Of a DNA stretch of 64,000 nucleotides, positions 1-9,739 are shown piece after piece. The DNA is from an uncultured Clostridia bacterium (GTDB lineage Bacteria > Bacillota > Clostridia > TANB77 > CAG-508). Made by a program: the position numbers and the translations under genes. A model generated the notes under the pieces. It was given only the letters and a program-made list of their open reading frames with translations, was not told the DNA's origin and did not search any database. Each line of letters starts with the position of its first letter. Position 1 is the first letter of the stretch. Location of the stretch: assembly GCA_934121885.1 (NCBI GenBank), contig CAKOVH010000006.1, positions 1 to 64,000 on the forward strand, given 5' to 3'.

Positions 1-101
1 CGTTTTTTTATTTTGGTAGTTAAATACTACCGCTTTATTGGTTTCTCAAAGTTTATTGTTTACTTTTCAATGTACTTAACTTTCCGTTTTTTGACGGAAC
101 A
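1..101 (-). other. transcribed leader resembling an rRNA-operon leader (runs off left edge)
   Basis: This stretch lies just downstream of the perfect SigA promoter at 108-136 on the minus strand and contains no open reading frame of note. It carries a hairpin at 82-99 (TTCCGT/ACGGAA arms, read on the minus strand) and a second at 15-31 (GGTAGT/ACTACC arms). The minus-strand reading of 51-70 (TTGAAAAGTAAACA and following) is like the TTGAAAACTAAACAA block found in Bacillus rrn leaders and spacers. I infer that a 16S rRNA gene may start just outside the left edge; no rRNA is actually visible here. Confidence 0.45.
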
Positions 102-107
102 TTTTGT

Positions 108-136
108 ATTATACTATGTATTTTTGTAAATGTCAA
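108..136 (-). promoter_or_regulatory. consensus SigA promoter reading off the left edge
   Basis: On the minus strand TTGACA (131-136), a 17-base spacer and TATAAT (108-113) match the SigA consensus at every position. The bases upstream (137-180) are almost pure A/T runs, like an UP element. Start of transcription is expected near 101. Such a combination is typical of rRNA or other very highly expressed operons. Confidence 0.85.
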
Positions 137-401
137 CATGTTTTTAATTTTTTTCAAAATATTTTTTATTTTCATTTTTTTATGTAAATAAAACGTTTTT
201 TGTGCAAAATAATAAACTAGTAAATTGTTGTTTTTCTTTTTAATTTTTGTCTGCTCATTACTAATTTATAAACATGTTTTTCATATGTTACTTAGTATAT
301 TATCTATATTACCACAGACTAATTTCAAAGTCAATACTTTTTTGTAGAATTTTGTAGAAATTTTAAAGAATTTTTTTCCATCCATGTTTTAATGTAGATT
401 T
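137..401. other. AT-rich intergenic region
   Basis: Very AT-rich DNA between the left-edge promoter and the 3' end of the YlmC-like gene. It holds the presumed UP element of that promoter. I see no convincing gene, RNA or strong terminator hairpin here. Confidence 0.5.
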
Positions 402-635
402 CTATATTTCTACAAGTATAACATCATCACCTATACACTTGATTTTATGCCAGTCTATAACGATTTCATTACCTCCTGAAAACATTCCCATTATTCTATT
501 ACTTCCTGGTACAATTATAGATGTAATTGTGCCACTTTCCAAATCAGCACATACATCTTGAACAAACCCTAACCTTTTTCCATCATTTATATTAATAACT
601 TCTTTATGTTTAAAATCCATTCCTTTTTGTCCCAT
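402..635 (-). CDS. PRC-barrel protein, YlmC/YmxH family
   Basis: A 77-residue protein that matches the small YlmC/YmxH family of Firmicutes: a PRC-barrel of beta strands with the pattern ININDGKRLGFVQDVCAD near the N-terminus and GNEIVIDWHKIKCIGDDVILVE near the C-terminus. Members are found near sporulation or cell-division genes, but their biochemical role is not settled. I start at the ATG at 633-635 (MGQKG) because AAGGAAGAGG lies just before it; the longer frame begins with a TTG at 656 that has no site. A later ATG five codons on is also possible. It lies after the P-type ATPase gene, separated by a terminator. Confidence 0.8.
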   Translation of the reverse strand: MGQKGMDFKHKEVININDGKRLGFVQDVCADLESGTITSIIVPGSNRIMGMFSGGNEIVIDWHKIKCIGDDVILVEI

Positions 636-710
636 ATACCTCTTCCTTAATATCAATTTACAGATTATGCTTTTGTTATTGTATAATCTATTACATTATA
701 TTAGATAAAA

Positions 711-743
711 AGAAAAAGTTGCTTTATTTTTACAACTTTTTCT
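711..743 (-). terminator. intrinsic terminator after the P-type ATPase gene
   Basis: Perfect 11-base arms (711-721 and 733-743) around an 11-base loop, followed on the minus strand by a T-rich run at 703-710. It lies 18 bases past the ATPase stop codon. Confidence 0.85.
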
Positions 744-760
744 CTTATATCATTTTTGTT

Positions 761-3418
761 CTAGACAGATTTGCTAGTTTTATATGAATATACCTTTTTT
801 TCTATTTTAAATCCATTAACAGCTTTTTGTAATTCCATAACAACTACAGGAACAACCGATATAGCAGCTATATATAGCCATTGTATACTATTTAATGGCA
901 CTAACTTAAATACTGATGCAAATCCTGGTACAACTACAACTATTATTTGTAGTAATGTTCCTATAATAAATGCCCCAATCAAATATTTATTTTCTAATAA
1001 TCCAATTTTAAAGATAGATTCTTCACTTTTTATATTGAAACTATGTATTAATTCTAGTAATCCAAGTGAAACAAACGCCATTGTTCTTCCAACTTCAACT
1101 CCATATAAATTAGTTCCAATATTAAAGCTAATTAATGTAAGCATTCCAAGCATAATACCCTCAACAAATATCTTTCCCCATAATCCATCTGCAAAAATAC
1201 TTTTTCTATTATCTCTTGGTTTTTTATCCATAATTTTTTTGTCTGGTGGTTCTAAGCCTAATGCAATCGCTGGCAATGAATCTGTTACTAAATTAATCCA
1301 TAAAAGCTGAATTGCAAGAAGTGGAGATTTTATTCCTAATAATAATCCCATAAATATGGTAACAATTTCTCCAATATTAGTTGCAAGTAAAAAGTGTACT
1401 GCTTTTTTTATGTTATCATAAATGCTTCTGCCATGTTTTACCGCTTCAACTATTGTAACAAAATTATCATCTGTTAATATCATGTCTGATGCATTTTTAG
1501 CAACATCTGTACCATTTTTACCCATTGCAATTCCAATGTCTGCATTTTTTAATGCTGGAGCATCATTTACTCCATCTCCTGTCATTGCAACTACTGCGCC
1601 TGTACTTTGAAAAGCCTTTACAATTCTAACCTTATGTTCAGGAGATACTCTTGCAAAAACAGAATAATTCATAATATTTCTTTTTAATTCGTTATCAGAT
1701 ATTTGATCAAGTTCTGCTCCAGTAATTGCAAGTTCATTATTTTTAAGTATTCCAAGGTCCTTTGCAATAGCTTTTGCAGTTGCTATATGATCTCCTGTAA
1801 TCATAACTGTTTTTATTCCGGCTTTTTTACAAGTAGATACAGCATCTTTTACACCTTCTCTTGGAGGATCTATCATTCCAAGAAGTCCAACAAAATTCAA
1901 ATTGTTTTCTATAGTACTACTTTCAATTTGAGAAGGTAAAATATCATAGTCCTTATATGCAACAGCTATAACTCTTAGGGCATTATTTGCCATTTGATTA
2001 TTATATCCTTCTATTTTTGACACCTTTCCAGAATCAAGACTTACTATGCTTCCATTTTCATAACATTTCGTACACCTTTTTAGTAATACATCTGGAGCAC
2101 CTTTAGTAATTGCACGATATTTTCCATTTACAATATGTATTGTAGTCATCATTTTTCTTTCAGAATCAAAAGGTATTTCATTAACTCTTTTATATTTTTC
2201 GCATAGTTCCTCTCTATCTTTATTATGTGATATAGCACAATTAGCTATTGCAACTTCTGTTGCTTCTCCAACCGCTTCTTTTATGTTATTTTCATTTTTT
2301 ATTTCAACATCTGTGCATAGTGTTCCAAGTTCTAATATAAAATCTGCTGTACCATTTAGTGCTTCACCTTTTATATCCATTATTCTAGTTACTTGCATTT
2401 TGTTTTGAGTTAATGTACCTGTTTTATCTGAACATATAACACTACTACTGCCTAACGTTTCTACTGCTGGTAGTTTTCTTATAATACTATTTTTCTTAGC
2501 CATTTTTGTAACACCTATTGAAAGCATAATTGTAACTATGGCTGGAAGGCCTTCTGGTATTGCTGCAACTGCTAAACCTACAGATGTCATAAACATCTCA
2601 ATTGGCTCTATTTTCTTTATCAAACCTATAATAAAAATAACAGCACAAATTACTAAGCACCCGACTCCTAATGTTTTACCAACCTCTCCTAGTTTTTTCT
2701 GAATTGGCGTTTCTGGAGCTTCATTTACAATAATCATTTTTGCAATTTTTCCTACATTTGTGTTCATTCCTGTTTCAGTTACAATTGCTTCTGCATGGCC
2801 ATTTACTACAATTGTAGTTGCAAAAGCCATATTTACCATATCTCCTAATGGTGATTTTGGATTTAATACTGTATTTGCCTCCTTTAAAACAGGTATTGTT
2901 TCACCTGTTAAACTAGATTCTTCAACTTTTAAACTATAACTTTGAATTAATCTACAGTCTGCCGGTACATAATTTCCTGCCTCCAAAATAACAATATCCC
3001 CAGGCACTACTTCTGTTCCTTTTATTGTAATAATCTTTCCATCTCTTTTTACTTTTGCAACAGGTGCAGACATCTTCTTTAATGCTTCAAGTGACTTTTC
3101 AGCCTTTGCCTCTTGGACCACTCCCATAATACTATTTAATATTACAATTGCTATTATTATAATAGAATCAATATAATCATTACTTCCTTCTACTTTTGCA
3201 ATTACAGCAGATATAATTGCTGCAATAATTAAAATAATAATCATAAAATCATTAAACTGCTTTATAAACCTTTTAAACAAACTTTCCTTTTTTTGCTCTT
3301 GCAGTTTATTTTCTCCGTACTTTTCTCTCCTTTTCTTAGCTTCTTCTTCGGTAATTCCTTTACTAATATTTGTCCTAAGTTTTCTCTGAACCTCATTTAT
3401 AGATAAAGTATGCCACAT
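761..3418 (-). CDS. calcium-type P-type cation-transporting ATPase
   Basis: An 885-residue P2-type ATPase that uses ATP to pump a cation, most likely Ca2+, across the cytoplasmic membrane. Visible parts: N-terminal cation-ATPase domain (MWHTLSINEVQ), actuator motif LTGE (about 170), TM4 motif PEGLP (288-292), phosphorylation site DKTGT with Asp at about 331, TGDGVNDAPALK hinge, and TM6 NLVTDSLPA. The TM4 Glu, the TM5 Asn-x-x-Glu (ATNIGE) and the TM6 Asn-Thr-Asp match the SERCA/PacL calcium sites. Start: the upstream in-frame ATG at 3427 abuts the GGAGAGG site, so the ATG at 3418 (9 bases from it) is preferred. It follows smc by 81 bases with no clear terminator between. Confidence 0.93.
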   Translation of the reverse strand: MWHTLSINEVQRKLRTNISKGITEEEAKKRREKYGENKLQEQKKESLFKRFIKQFNDFMIIILIIAAIISAVIAKVEGSNDYIDSIIIIAIVILNSIMGVVQEAKAEKSLEALKKMSAPVAKVKRDGKIITIKGTEVVPGDIVILEAGNYVPADCRLIQSYSLKVEESSLTGETIPVLKEANTVLNPKSPLGDMVNMAFATTIVVNGHAEAIVTETGMNTNVGKIAKMIIVNEAPETPIQKKLGEVGKTLGVGCLVICAVIFIIGLIKKIEPIEMFMTSVGLAVAAIPEGLPAIVTIMLSIGVTKMAKKNSIIRKLPAVETLGSSSVICSDKTGTLTQNKMQVTRIMDIKGEALNGTADFILELGTLCTDVEIKNENNIKEAVGEATEVAIANCAISHNKDREELCEKYKRVNEIPFDSERKMMTTIHIVNGKYRAITKGAPDVLLKRCTKCYENGSIVSLDSGKVSKIEGYNNQMANNALRVIAVAYKDYDILPSQIESSTIENNLNFVGLLGMIDPPREGVKDAVSTCKKAGIKTVMITGDHIATAKAIAKDLGILKNNELAITGAELDQISDNELKRNIMNYSVFARVSPEHKVRIVKAFQSTGAVVAMTGDGVNDAPALKNADIGIAMGKNGTDVAKNASDMILTDDNFVTIVEAVKHGRSIYDNIKKAVHFLLATNIGEIVTIFMGLLLGIKSPLLAIQLLWINLVTDSLPAIALGLEPPDKKIMDKKPRDNRKSIFADGLWGKIFVEGIMLGMLTLISFNIGTNLYGVEVGRTMAFVSLGLLELIHSFNIKSEESIFKIGLLENKYLIGAFIIGTLLQIIVVVVPGFASVFKLVPLNSIQWLYIAAISVVPVVVMELQKAVNGFKIEKKVYSYKTSKSV

Positions 3419-3499
3419 ATATATCATCCTCTCCTTTGTACAAGTTATAATAATATATATGTGGCAAGTCCAATTAATATGAATTTTTAATAAATATTT

Positions 3500-6400
3500 T
3501 TATGCAAGTTTTATTGATAAAAGTTTACTAATTCCGTTTTCCTCCATTGTAACTCCATAAACTGTATCTGCTGCTTCCATTGTTCCTTTTCTATGTGTAA
3601 TTACTAAAAATTGAGTTTCCTTACTAAACTTCCTTAAATATTCTGCAAAACGATAAACATTTACATCATCAAGTGCCGCTTCAATTTCATCTAATATACA
3701 GAATGGTGCAGGATTAATTTTTAATATTGCAAATAATAGAGCAATTGCTGTGAATGCTTTTTCTCCTCCTGAAAGTAACATCATATTTTGAAGTTTCTTT
3801 CCTGTTGGCTGAACTTGAATATCTATTCCACATTCTAGAATATTATTTTCATCTTCAAGTATAAGTTCTGCCTTTCCTCCTCCAAACAATTCTACAAATA
3901 CTTCATTAAAGTTTTTATTAATCTGTCTAAATTTATCTGCAAATTGTTTTTTCATTGTATCTGTCATATCAGAAATTACATTTCTTAATTTTCCTGCTGT
4001 TTCATCTAAGTCTGCTCTTTGTTCACACATAAAATCATATCTTTCCTTAGTCTTTTTGTATTCTTCAATCGAATCCACATTTATGCTTCCTAAATCTTTT
4101 ATTTTATTTCTAATATGATTTACTTCTTTTTGCGTTTGTGCAATATTATCTGGCCTTTTATATTCTGTTACAGCATTTGGAGTAAGTTCATATTCTTCCC
4201 ATAAGCTGTTTACAACCTGTTCTAAATCCTGTTCTAATTTTGTTTTCTTAACATCTATTTTTACAATTTGTTCTTTTAAACCTTCAATAGTATTAAACTG
4301 ATTATTAATTTCGTTTTCTGTCTCTGATAGCTTACTATTTTTTTCTACTCTTTTATTTTTTAGTTCATCAACCTTCGTAGAACTATTTTCAACATCAGAT
4401 TTTATTTGTTCTATTTGGGCATTAAGCTCTGTTATTCTTTTTTCTAATGTTTCATTTTCCTTTAATATTTGAGCTATATTCTCATTTTTATTCTGTATAG
4501 ATGTATTATTATTTTCAATATCAAGTTTTATTCTTTCTAGCATTTCATCTATAGATGTTCCACTTTCATCAAAAGATGAGACAGATATTTTTAAGTTTGT
4601 TATATCAAAATTCAAATCATCTATGTATTTTTGATTTTCCTTATTGTTAACTGCAAATTCTTCTATCACACTATTTAGTTCATCTATTTGATTATTTAAG
4701 TTTTGGATTTCTTCCTGTTTTTTTGCTTTTGTTTCATTTGCTTTAACTCTTTGTTCATCTATTTGATTATTTTCTTCTTTTAGTTTATCTCTTCTTGCTT
4801 CAAGTTTATTAATGTTTTCTTCTATCGAAACCATTTTTTGCTTTTCTGTAGCATATACTAATTCTGTATCTTGCATTTCTTTTTCAAGTCTGCTTACCTC
4901 TTCAATAACATCTGTAATAGAAACACTATATTCTTCTTTTTTCTTCGATTCTTCTTTTATTTTGTTTTCTAATTCTTTTATGTTATTTTCTAATTCCTCT
5001 ATTTCTCTACTTCTGCCTAATATATTTACAGTTTTAGTTTGAACACTACCACCTGTTATTGCTCCAGATGGGCTTATAATATCTCCTTGTAGAGTTACAA
5101 CTCTAAAAGAATATGAGTTCATTTTAGAAAGTGCTATTGCAGAATCCATATTTTCAACAACAACAGTTCTTCCAAGAAGGTTAAGCACAATTTGTTCATA
5201 TTTTTTATCACACTTAACAAGATCAGACGCAATTCCTATAATTCCCTCTAAGTTGTTTTTTATCATTCTATCAAGTTTTTTCCCTCTAATTGATGAAATT
5301 GGCAAAAATGATGCTCTACCTAAGTTATTTTTTCTTAAATGTTCTACCAATTTTTTTGCATCTTCTTCTGTTTCAGTTACAACATTTTGAAGTGTTTGTC
5401 CTAAACACATTTCAATTGCCGTTTCATATTCTTTTTTTACTGATATTAAATTTGCTAAAATACCCTCTGTTCCTTTTTGTAATAAACTATTTTTCTCGCA
5501 ATCATTAAGTAGTGCTTTTACACTTTTGGTATATCCTTCTTTTTCCTTTTCAGTTTCAATTAAAAATTTAAGTCTAGAATCTTTCATTCTTAAATCATAT
5601 GTTAAGCTATTAATAGAATCATCATATTCTTTAACTTTGTTCATACATTTTAGCTTTAAATCTGCCTTTTCTTTTAAAGTTTGTTCCATCTTTTCCTTTT
5701 TAGATTCTATTTCATGGAAACCTTTTCCCATTTCTTGTTTGTTATCTCTTGCTTCATCAAGCTCAGAAATAACTGTTGTAAGTTCTTGTTTAACACTTTT
5801 TTGTCTTTTATCTAAATTTTCAATTAAAACATCTTGATTACTAATTGTTTCTAAACATTCGTATCTCATATCTGTGTTTTGTTGGGCAATTTGTTTTTTG
5901 CCTTCAATTTCAAGTTCTTTGTCAGATAATTTCTTAGTAAGTTCATCTAATTCTTTTTGTTTTTCATCTAATTCTTTTTGAAATTTTTCTTTATTTAAAA
6001 ACAAATTCTCTTTTTTAGTTTTCTTTTGAGTAATTTCTTCTTCTAATTCAGCAATTTTATTTTTAATTTCCTCTATTTCCTTTTCAAGTCTTTCTTTATT
6101 CAAAGTATTATTTTGAATTCTTTCATTTGAAATACCAATCTCAGTATTTATTTTTTCTATTTTATTAGTACTTTCAAAACCTATATTTTGAAGTTCTTCT
6201 ATATTAATAGTTATAGATTCAATCTCTTGTTTTAATTCTTCTTTTGCTTCTTGAAGTTTTGCCATTTTTTCATCTTCATCTTGTTTTTGAGATTGCATAA
6301 TTTCTTCATCTTTTATAACTTGAGATAGTTTTTCTTTGTAGTTTTCAATATTATATAAAAATAGCCCTACTTCTATGCTTTTTAGTTCTTCTCGCAAATC

Positions 6401-7048
6401 TAAAAATTGTTTTGCCTTATCTGCCTGTAATTTTAAAGGTTCAATGTTTGCTTCAATTTCTGATAAAATATCATTAATTCTAAGTAAGTTTAATTTAGTC
6501 TGCTCAAGCTTTTTCTCAGATTCTGCTTTTCTTGTTCTATATTTTACAATTCCTGCTGCCTCTTCAAATATACGTCTTCTATCTTCAGACTTATTGCTTA
6601 ATATTTCATCAATTTTTCCTTGGCCTATAATGCTATAACCATCCTTACCAATTCCTGTATCCATAAATAACTCTAATATGTCTTTTAAACGGCATGGTGT
6701 TTTATTAATAAAATACCCAGTTTCTCCACTTCTATATATCTTTCTTGTAACTGTAACTTCGGCATATTCAATAGGTAACTTTCCATCAGTATTATCAATT
6801 ACCATAGACACTTCTGCAAAACCCAAAGACTTTCTAGCCTGAGTTCCTGCAAATATAATATCTTCTGATTTAGCTCCTCTTAATGATTTTATGCTTTGTT
6901 CTCCAAGTACCCAACGAATAGCATCTGAAATATTGCTCTTTCCAGACCCATTTGGTCCTATAACAGAAGTTATTCCTTCTTTAAATTCTAAAACTGTTTT
7001 ATCTGCAAAGGACTTAAACCCTTGTAATTCTAATCTTTTTAAATACAT
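3500..7048 (-). CDS. smc: chromosome segregation ATPase SMC
   Basis: A full-length SMC protein (1182 residues; B. subtilis SMC is about the same). Walker A GPNGSGKS is at 31-38, long coiled coils flank a hinge at about 510-670, and the C-terminal head has the signature LSGGEKA at 1092-1098 and Walker B CILDEIEAALDD with Asp1120-Glu1121. With ScpA/ScpB it forms the condensin that organises and separates the chromosome. Start ATG is preceded by AGGTGG four bases away. It has its own SigA promoter (7090-7118) and does not sit next to ftsY or rnc here within the window. Confidence 0.98.
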   Translation of the reverse strand: MYLKRLELQGFKSFADKTVLEFKEGITSVIGPNGSGKSNISDAIRWVLGEQSIKSLRGAKSEDIIFAGTQARKSLGFAEVSMVIDNTDGKLPIEYAEVTVTRKIYRSGETGYFINKTPCRLKDILELFMDTGIGKDGYSIIGQGKIDEILSNKSEDRRRIFEEAAGIVKYRTRKAESEKKLEQTKLNLLRINDILSEIEANIEPLKLQADKAKQFLDLREELKSIEVGLFLYNIENYKEKLSQVIKDEEIMQSQKQDEDEKMAKLQEAKEELKQEIESITINIEELQNIGFESTNKIEKINTEIGISNERIQNNTLNKERLEKEIEEIKNKIAELEEEITQKKTKKENLFLNKEKFQKELDEKQKELDELTKKLSDKELEIEGKKQIAQQNTDMRYECLETISNQDVLIENLDKRQKSVKQELTTVISELDEARDNKQEMGKGFHEIESKKEKMEQTLKEKADLKLKCMNKVKEYDDSINSLTYDLRMKDSRLKFLIETEKEKEGYTKSVKALLNDCEKNSLLQKGTEGILANLISVKKEYETAIEMCLGQTLQNVVTETEEDAKKLVEHLRKNNLGRASFLPISSIRGKKLDRMIKNNLEGIIGIASDLVKCDKKYEQIVLNLLGRTVVVENMDSAIALSKMNSYSFRVVTLQGDIISPSGAITGGSVQTKTVNILGRSREIEELENNIKELENKIKEESKKKEEYSVSITDVIEEVSRLEKEMQDTELVYATEKQKMVSIEENINKLEARRDKLKEENNQIDEQRVKANETKAKKQEEIQNLNNQIDELNSVIEEFAVNNKENQKYIDDLNFDITNLKISVSSFDESGTSIDEMLERIKLDIENNNTSIQNKNENIAQILKENETLEKRITELNAQIEQIKSDVENSSTKVDELKNKRVEKNSKLSETENEINNQFNTIEGLKEQIVKIDVKKTKLEQDLEQVVNSLWEEYELTPNAVTEYKRPDNIAQTQKEVNHIRNKIKDLGSINVDSIEEYKKTKERYDFMCEQRADLDETAGKLRNVISDMTDTMKKQFADKFRQINKNFNEVFVELFGGGKAELILEDENNILECGIDIQVQPTGKKLQNMMLLSGGEKAFTAIALLFAILKINPAPFCILDEIEAALDDVNVYRFAEYLRKFSKETQFLVITHRKGTMEAADTVYGVTMEENGISKLLSIKLA

Positions 7049-7089
7049 ATTTCCACCTAATTTTAATTTTTATTTAATATACAAAATAG

Positions 7090-7118
7090 ATTATATATAA
7101 ATTTCTCCCATTTTTCAA
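7090..7118 (-). promoter_or_regulatory. SigA promoter of smc
   Basis: Minus strand TTGAAA (7113-7118), 17-base spacer, TATAAT (7090-7095), 42 bases before the smc start codon and just past the terminator of the acyltransferase operon. Confidence 0.8.
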
Positions 7119-7119
7119 C

Positions 7120-7153
7120 AAAAAACTAGAAATTAGTTTGTACTAATTTCTAG
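7120..7153 (-). terminator. intrinsic terminator of the GT8/acyltransferase operon
   Basis: Perfect 12-base arms (7126-7137 and 7142-7153) with a 4-base loop, followed on the minus strand by six Ts (7120-7125). The stem contains the stop codon of the last gene of the operon. Confidence 0.9.
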
Positions 7154-7925
7154 CTTCTTCTTCCTTTGTATATATTATCTTTTCAAAATCACTATTCTTA
7201 CTTCTTTCTACCATTTGATTATATACTCTATCTCTTAAATCTTGTCTTTGTTCTTTTAATATAAGATTTTCATTTGGAAAGAATGGTCCATCTATATAAC
7301 TTACTATTCTTACTTTATCTTTTCCTATTTTTTGATAAGTATTTGTTATGCAAAATGTTGGTACACCTAATTTAATAGGATAGTTAAAAGATACAGCCTT
7401 AAATGGTCTTATTTTTGTATAGTATGGCCATATGTGTGCCTCCGGATATATTGTTACAGAACACTTTTGTTTAATTCTTGTTTCAATTGCATCCATAAAA
7501 TTTTTCATTCCATCTTTTTTATTAGGAATTGGAATAGCCCCTAGCATCTCAACAATTTTACCAGAACACCCCATTGACACATTCTCTGGATTCACAATAA
7601 AGAAATTTCTTTTGGGGAAAATTGGAATACTTGGAATAAATGTATCTGCAAAAACCTGAGTGTGATTTACATATACAAAATACCCCTCGTTTTTATATTC
7701 TTTTAATTTTTCCTTTCCAACATATTTTATTCTAAACTTTATTTTAGAATAAAACAGTTTTATTGGCATACTCAAAACATTTTGTAAAATAATCGATAGC
7801 AAATTCCATAATGGATTTTTATGAATATACTTAAAATTTTCATCAATACATTTTGGTGCTATACTAGCACCTGAAAATTCATCATTTAATTCATCTTTAT
7901 AATATACTATTTGTTTTTCCTTCAT
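7143..7925 (-). CDS. PlsC-like acyltransferase with a non-standard active-site motif
   Basis: A 260-residue protein of the lysophosphatidate acyltransferase-like superfamily (1-acylglycerol-3-phosphate acyltransferase fold). The usual His-X4-Asp catalytic motif appears here as NHTQVFAD (87-94), with five residues between His88 and Asp94, and the downstream PEGT-like block reads YPEAH. A hydrophobic stretch at about 40-58 would bring it to the membrane. Its ATG overlaps the stop of the fusion gene upstream (ATGA), so the two are translationally coupled. Membership of the fold is clear from the overall pattern; substrate is unknown and activity is uncertain because of the altered motif. Confidence 0.75.
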   Translation of the reverse strand: MKEKQIVYYKDELNDEFSGASIAPKCIDENFKYIHKNPLWNLLSIILQNVLSMPIKLFYSKIKFRIKYVGKEKLKEYKNEGYFVYVNHTQVFADTFIPSIPIFPKRNFFIVNPENVSMGCSGKIVEMLGAIPIPNKKDGMKNFMDAIETRIKQKCSVTIYPEAHIWPYYTKIRPFKAVSFNYPIKLGVPTFCITNTYQKIGKDKVRIVSYIDGPFFPNENLILKEQRQDLRDRVYNQMVERSKNSDFEKIIYTKEEEARN

Positions 7926-9739
7926 ATATTAATTTCCTCTTTTGTATCTGTAGTATATTCAAGTTCTACATTATAGAATTTCTCATATATTTCCTTCCAT
8001 ACTTCAAAGTTTTTATTTTTCATAAACTGGATATTTTCTTTTCTAGTTAAATTTTCTTGTGGGTATATTGGTTTTTCAATATTTATAATATATTCTTGTA
8101 TAGGAAAACCATCTTCTCCAATTATGTCACTATCTTGCATTGTAATAAAAACTGGAATAACTGGCACATTGCTTCTTACAGCTAATTTATATGCTCCATC
8201 TTTTAATGGCTTTGGTTTTCTATAATTCCACCACAAACTTTGTTCTGGGTAGATTAATATAAAATCTCCTCTTTGTAAAATAGTATCTACTGCCTTCATA
8301 AACTCTACCATTGTGTCTTTATTTGAACTAAGTGGTAATGTATTACAGTTTCTAAATAAAAATCCATATAATCCAGGGAAGTTTGTATAGTTTCCTTCTC
8401 TTATTACTTTATATAGTTTTTTATCCTCTGCTTGACCTGATAATCTAAAAGCTGTTTCTATCGAAAAACAATCAAATGGATTAAAATGATTGCATGTTAT
8501 CATAGCACCAGATTTTACAGCTTGTAAATTTTCAATTCCTCTAACATCTTTAATTATTAGTTTGTTCTCTTTTAATAGCTCATCTACATATCTTTCAGCA
8601 AGTTTATATGCAACTCTACTTTTTAATTTGCTATATCTTTTTTCTCTTAGATAATCTACTTTTTCTGGCATTAATTCTATTGTTTCAGGGTCATCTTCTG
8701 CATCCACATCAAATTTTCCTTCTCGTTCTAACTCTTTTATTTTTTCTAAAACTTCTAATCTATCTTTAGCTTTTACTACATTTTCGTTACTTATTTGATG
8801 TTTAGCATCTCTAAACCTTCTATCATCTCCAACACAATCATTTTCTTTTTGTGCTAATGCTCTTAAATTTTCTTCTGATTTTCTATCTCTATATCTTTGT
8901 TCTTCTGTATAATTTTCTTTTTCTGCTCTTATTTCATTAATATACTCTGTTTCTTCTGCATATTTCCAAAAATATTCACTATATAATACATCTTCAAAAT
9001 GCCATGGTTTACATGCAAAATTAAAATGTATTATTTTTATATCTTCATCTTTTACAGTTGTAGATGGCATAGGCATTCTATCCCATGCAGTACTTATTAG
9101 CTTAACTCTACCTTTACACAATCTATTTAAATAGTCTTGATCTTGTGCAACAGAAAATTTAACAGTTTCAAGTAAATATAAAAACTTTTTTTGAAAATCA
9201 AATTTTCTAAGTGCATCTAAGTTCATAAGAAGTACACCTGCATTAAAATAATTTTGGTATTTAGCAACACCAACTACCTTTTCTGCATAATCTTGGAATA
9301 CTTTGTTATTTTGTATAATATCATCTGGTGCAGCAGCAACTAAGTTATCTCCCATATCTGTATGGAATAAATCAGCCACATCTGCAAGAATAACTATATC
9401 ACTATCTAGATATAAAACCTTATCAAATTGTGGGTATAGTTCTGGTAAGAAAAGTCTAAAATATGTTGTTTTTGAATAATAATCTCTTGTGTATAATTTA
9501 TCTTTTACTTTTTCTATATAATAATTCAAATCAACAAATTCAATATTTACATTTTCTTTTTCATATTTTTTTATTTTCTTTTTATTTTCTTCTCTAATAT
9601 TAGTATATAAAATTTTAATTAAATAAAAATTCTCCTCTGATGAATTGTCAATAAGTGATTGAAGTGCAACTGCTAAAAATGGCACATATGCATCATCTAC
9701 TGTAAAAAATATTGGTATTTTTTCTTCATAATTACTCAT
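7922..9739 (-). CDS. fusion: GT8 glycosyltransferase + PlsC-type acyltransferase
   Basis: A 605-residue two-domain protein. Residues 5-275 are a family-8 glycosyltransferase (LgtC/glycogenin-like): FFTVDDAYVPFLAVALQSL at the start, the metal-binding DSD at 112-114 (VLYLDSDIV) and a C-terminal HFNFACKPWH block. A charged linker (about 280-385) leads to an acyltransferase domain with the canonical NHFNPFD motif (His418, Asp423) and YPEQS (497-501). It therefore may add a sugar and an acyl chain to the same lipid; that is inference. Start ATG has AAGGGG eight bases upstream. It overlaps both neighbours (8 bases with the GT8 gene, 4 with the acyltransferase gene). Confidence 0.88.
   Translation of the reverse strand: MSNYEEKIPIFFTVDDAYVPFLAVALQSLIDNSSEENFYLIKILYTNIREENKKKIKKYEKENVNIEFVDLNYYIEKVKDKLYTRDYYSKTTYFRLFLPELYPQFDKVLYLDSDIVILADVADLFHTDMGDNLVAAAPDDIIQNNKVFQDYAEKVVGVAKYQNYFNAGVLLMNLDALRKFDFQKKFLYLLETVKFSVAQDQDYLNRLCKGRVKLISTAWDRMPMPSTTVKDEDIKIIHFNFACKPWHFEDVLYSEYFWKYAEETEYINEIRAEKENYTEEQRYRDRKSEENLRALAQKENDCVGDDRRFRDAKHQISNENVVKAKDRLEVLEKIKELEREGKFDVDAEDDPETIELMPEKVDYLREKRYSKLKSRVAYKLAERYVDELLKENKLIIKDVRGIENLQAVKSGAMITCNHFNPFDCFSIETAFRLSGQAEDKKLYKVIREGNYTNFPGLYGFLFRNCNTLPLSSNKDTMVEFMKAVDTILQRGDFILIYPEQSLWWNYRKPKPLKDGAYKLAVRSNVPVIPVFITMQDSDIIGEDGFPIQEYIINIEKPIYPQENLTRKENIQFMKNKNFEVWKEIYEKFYNVELEYTTDTKEEINI

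Noticed and set aside
771..1310. Long open frame on the plus strand inside the P-type ATPase gene
   Set aside because: Mirror frame of a strongly conserved gene; no ribosome site and no family pattern.
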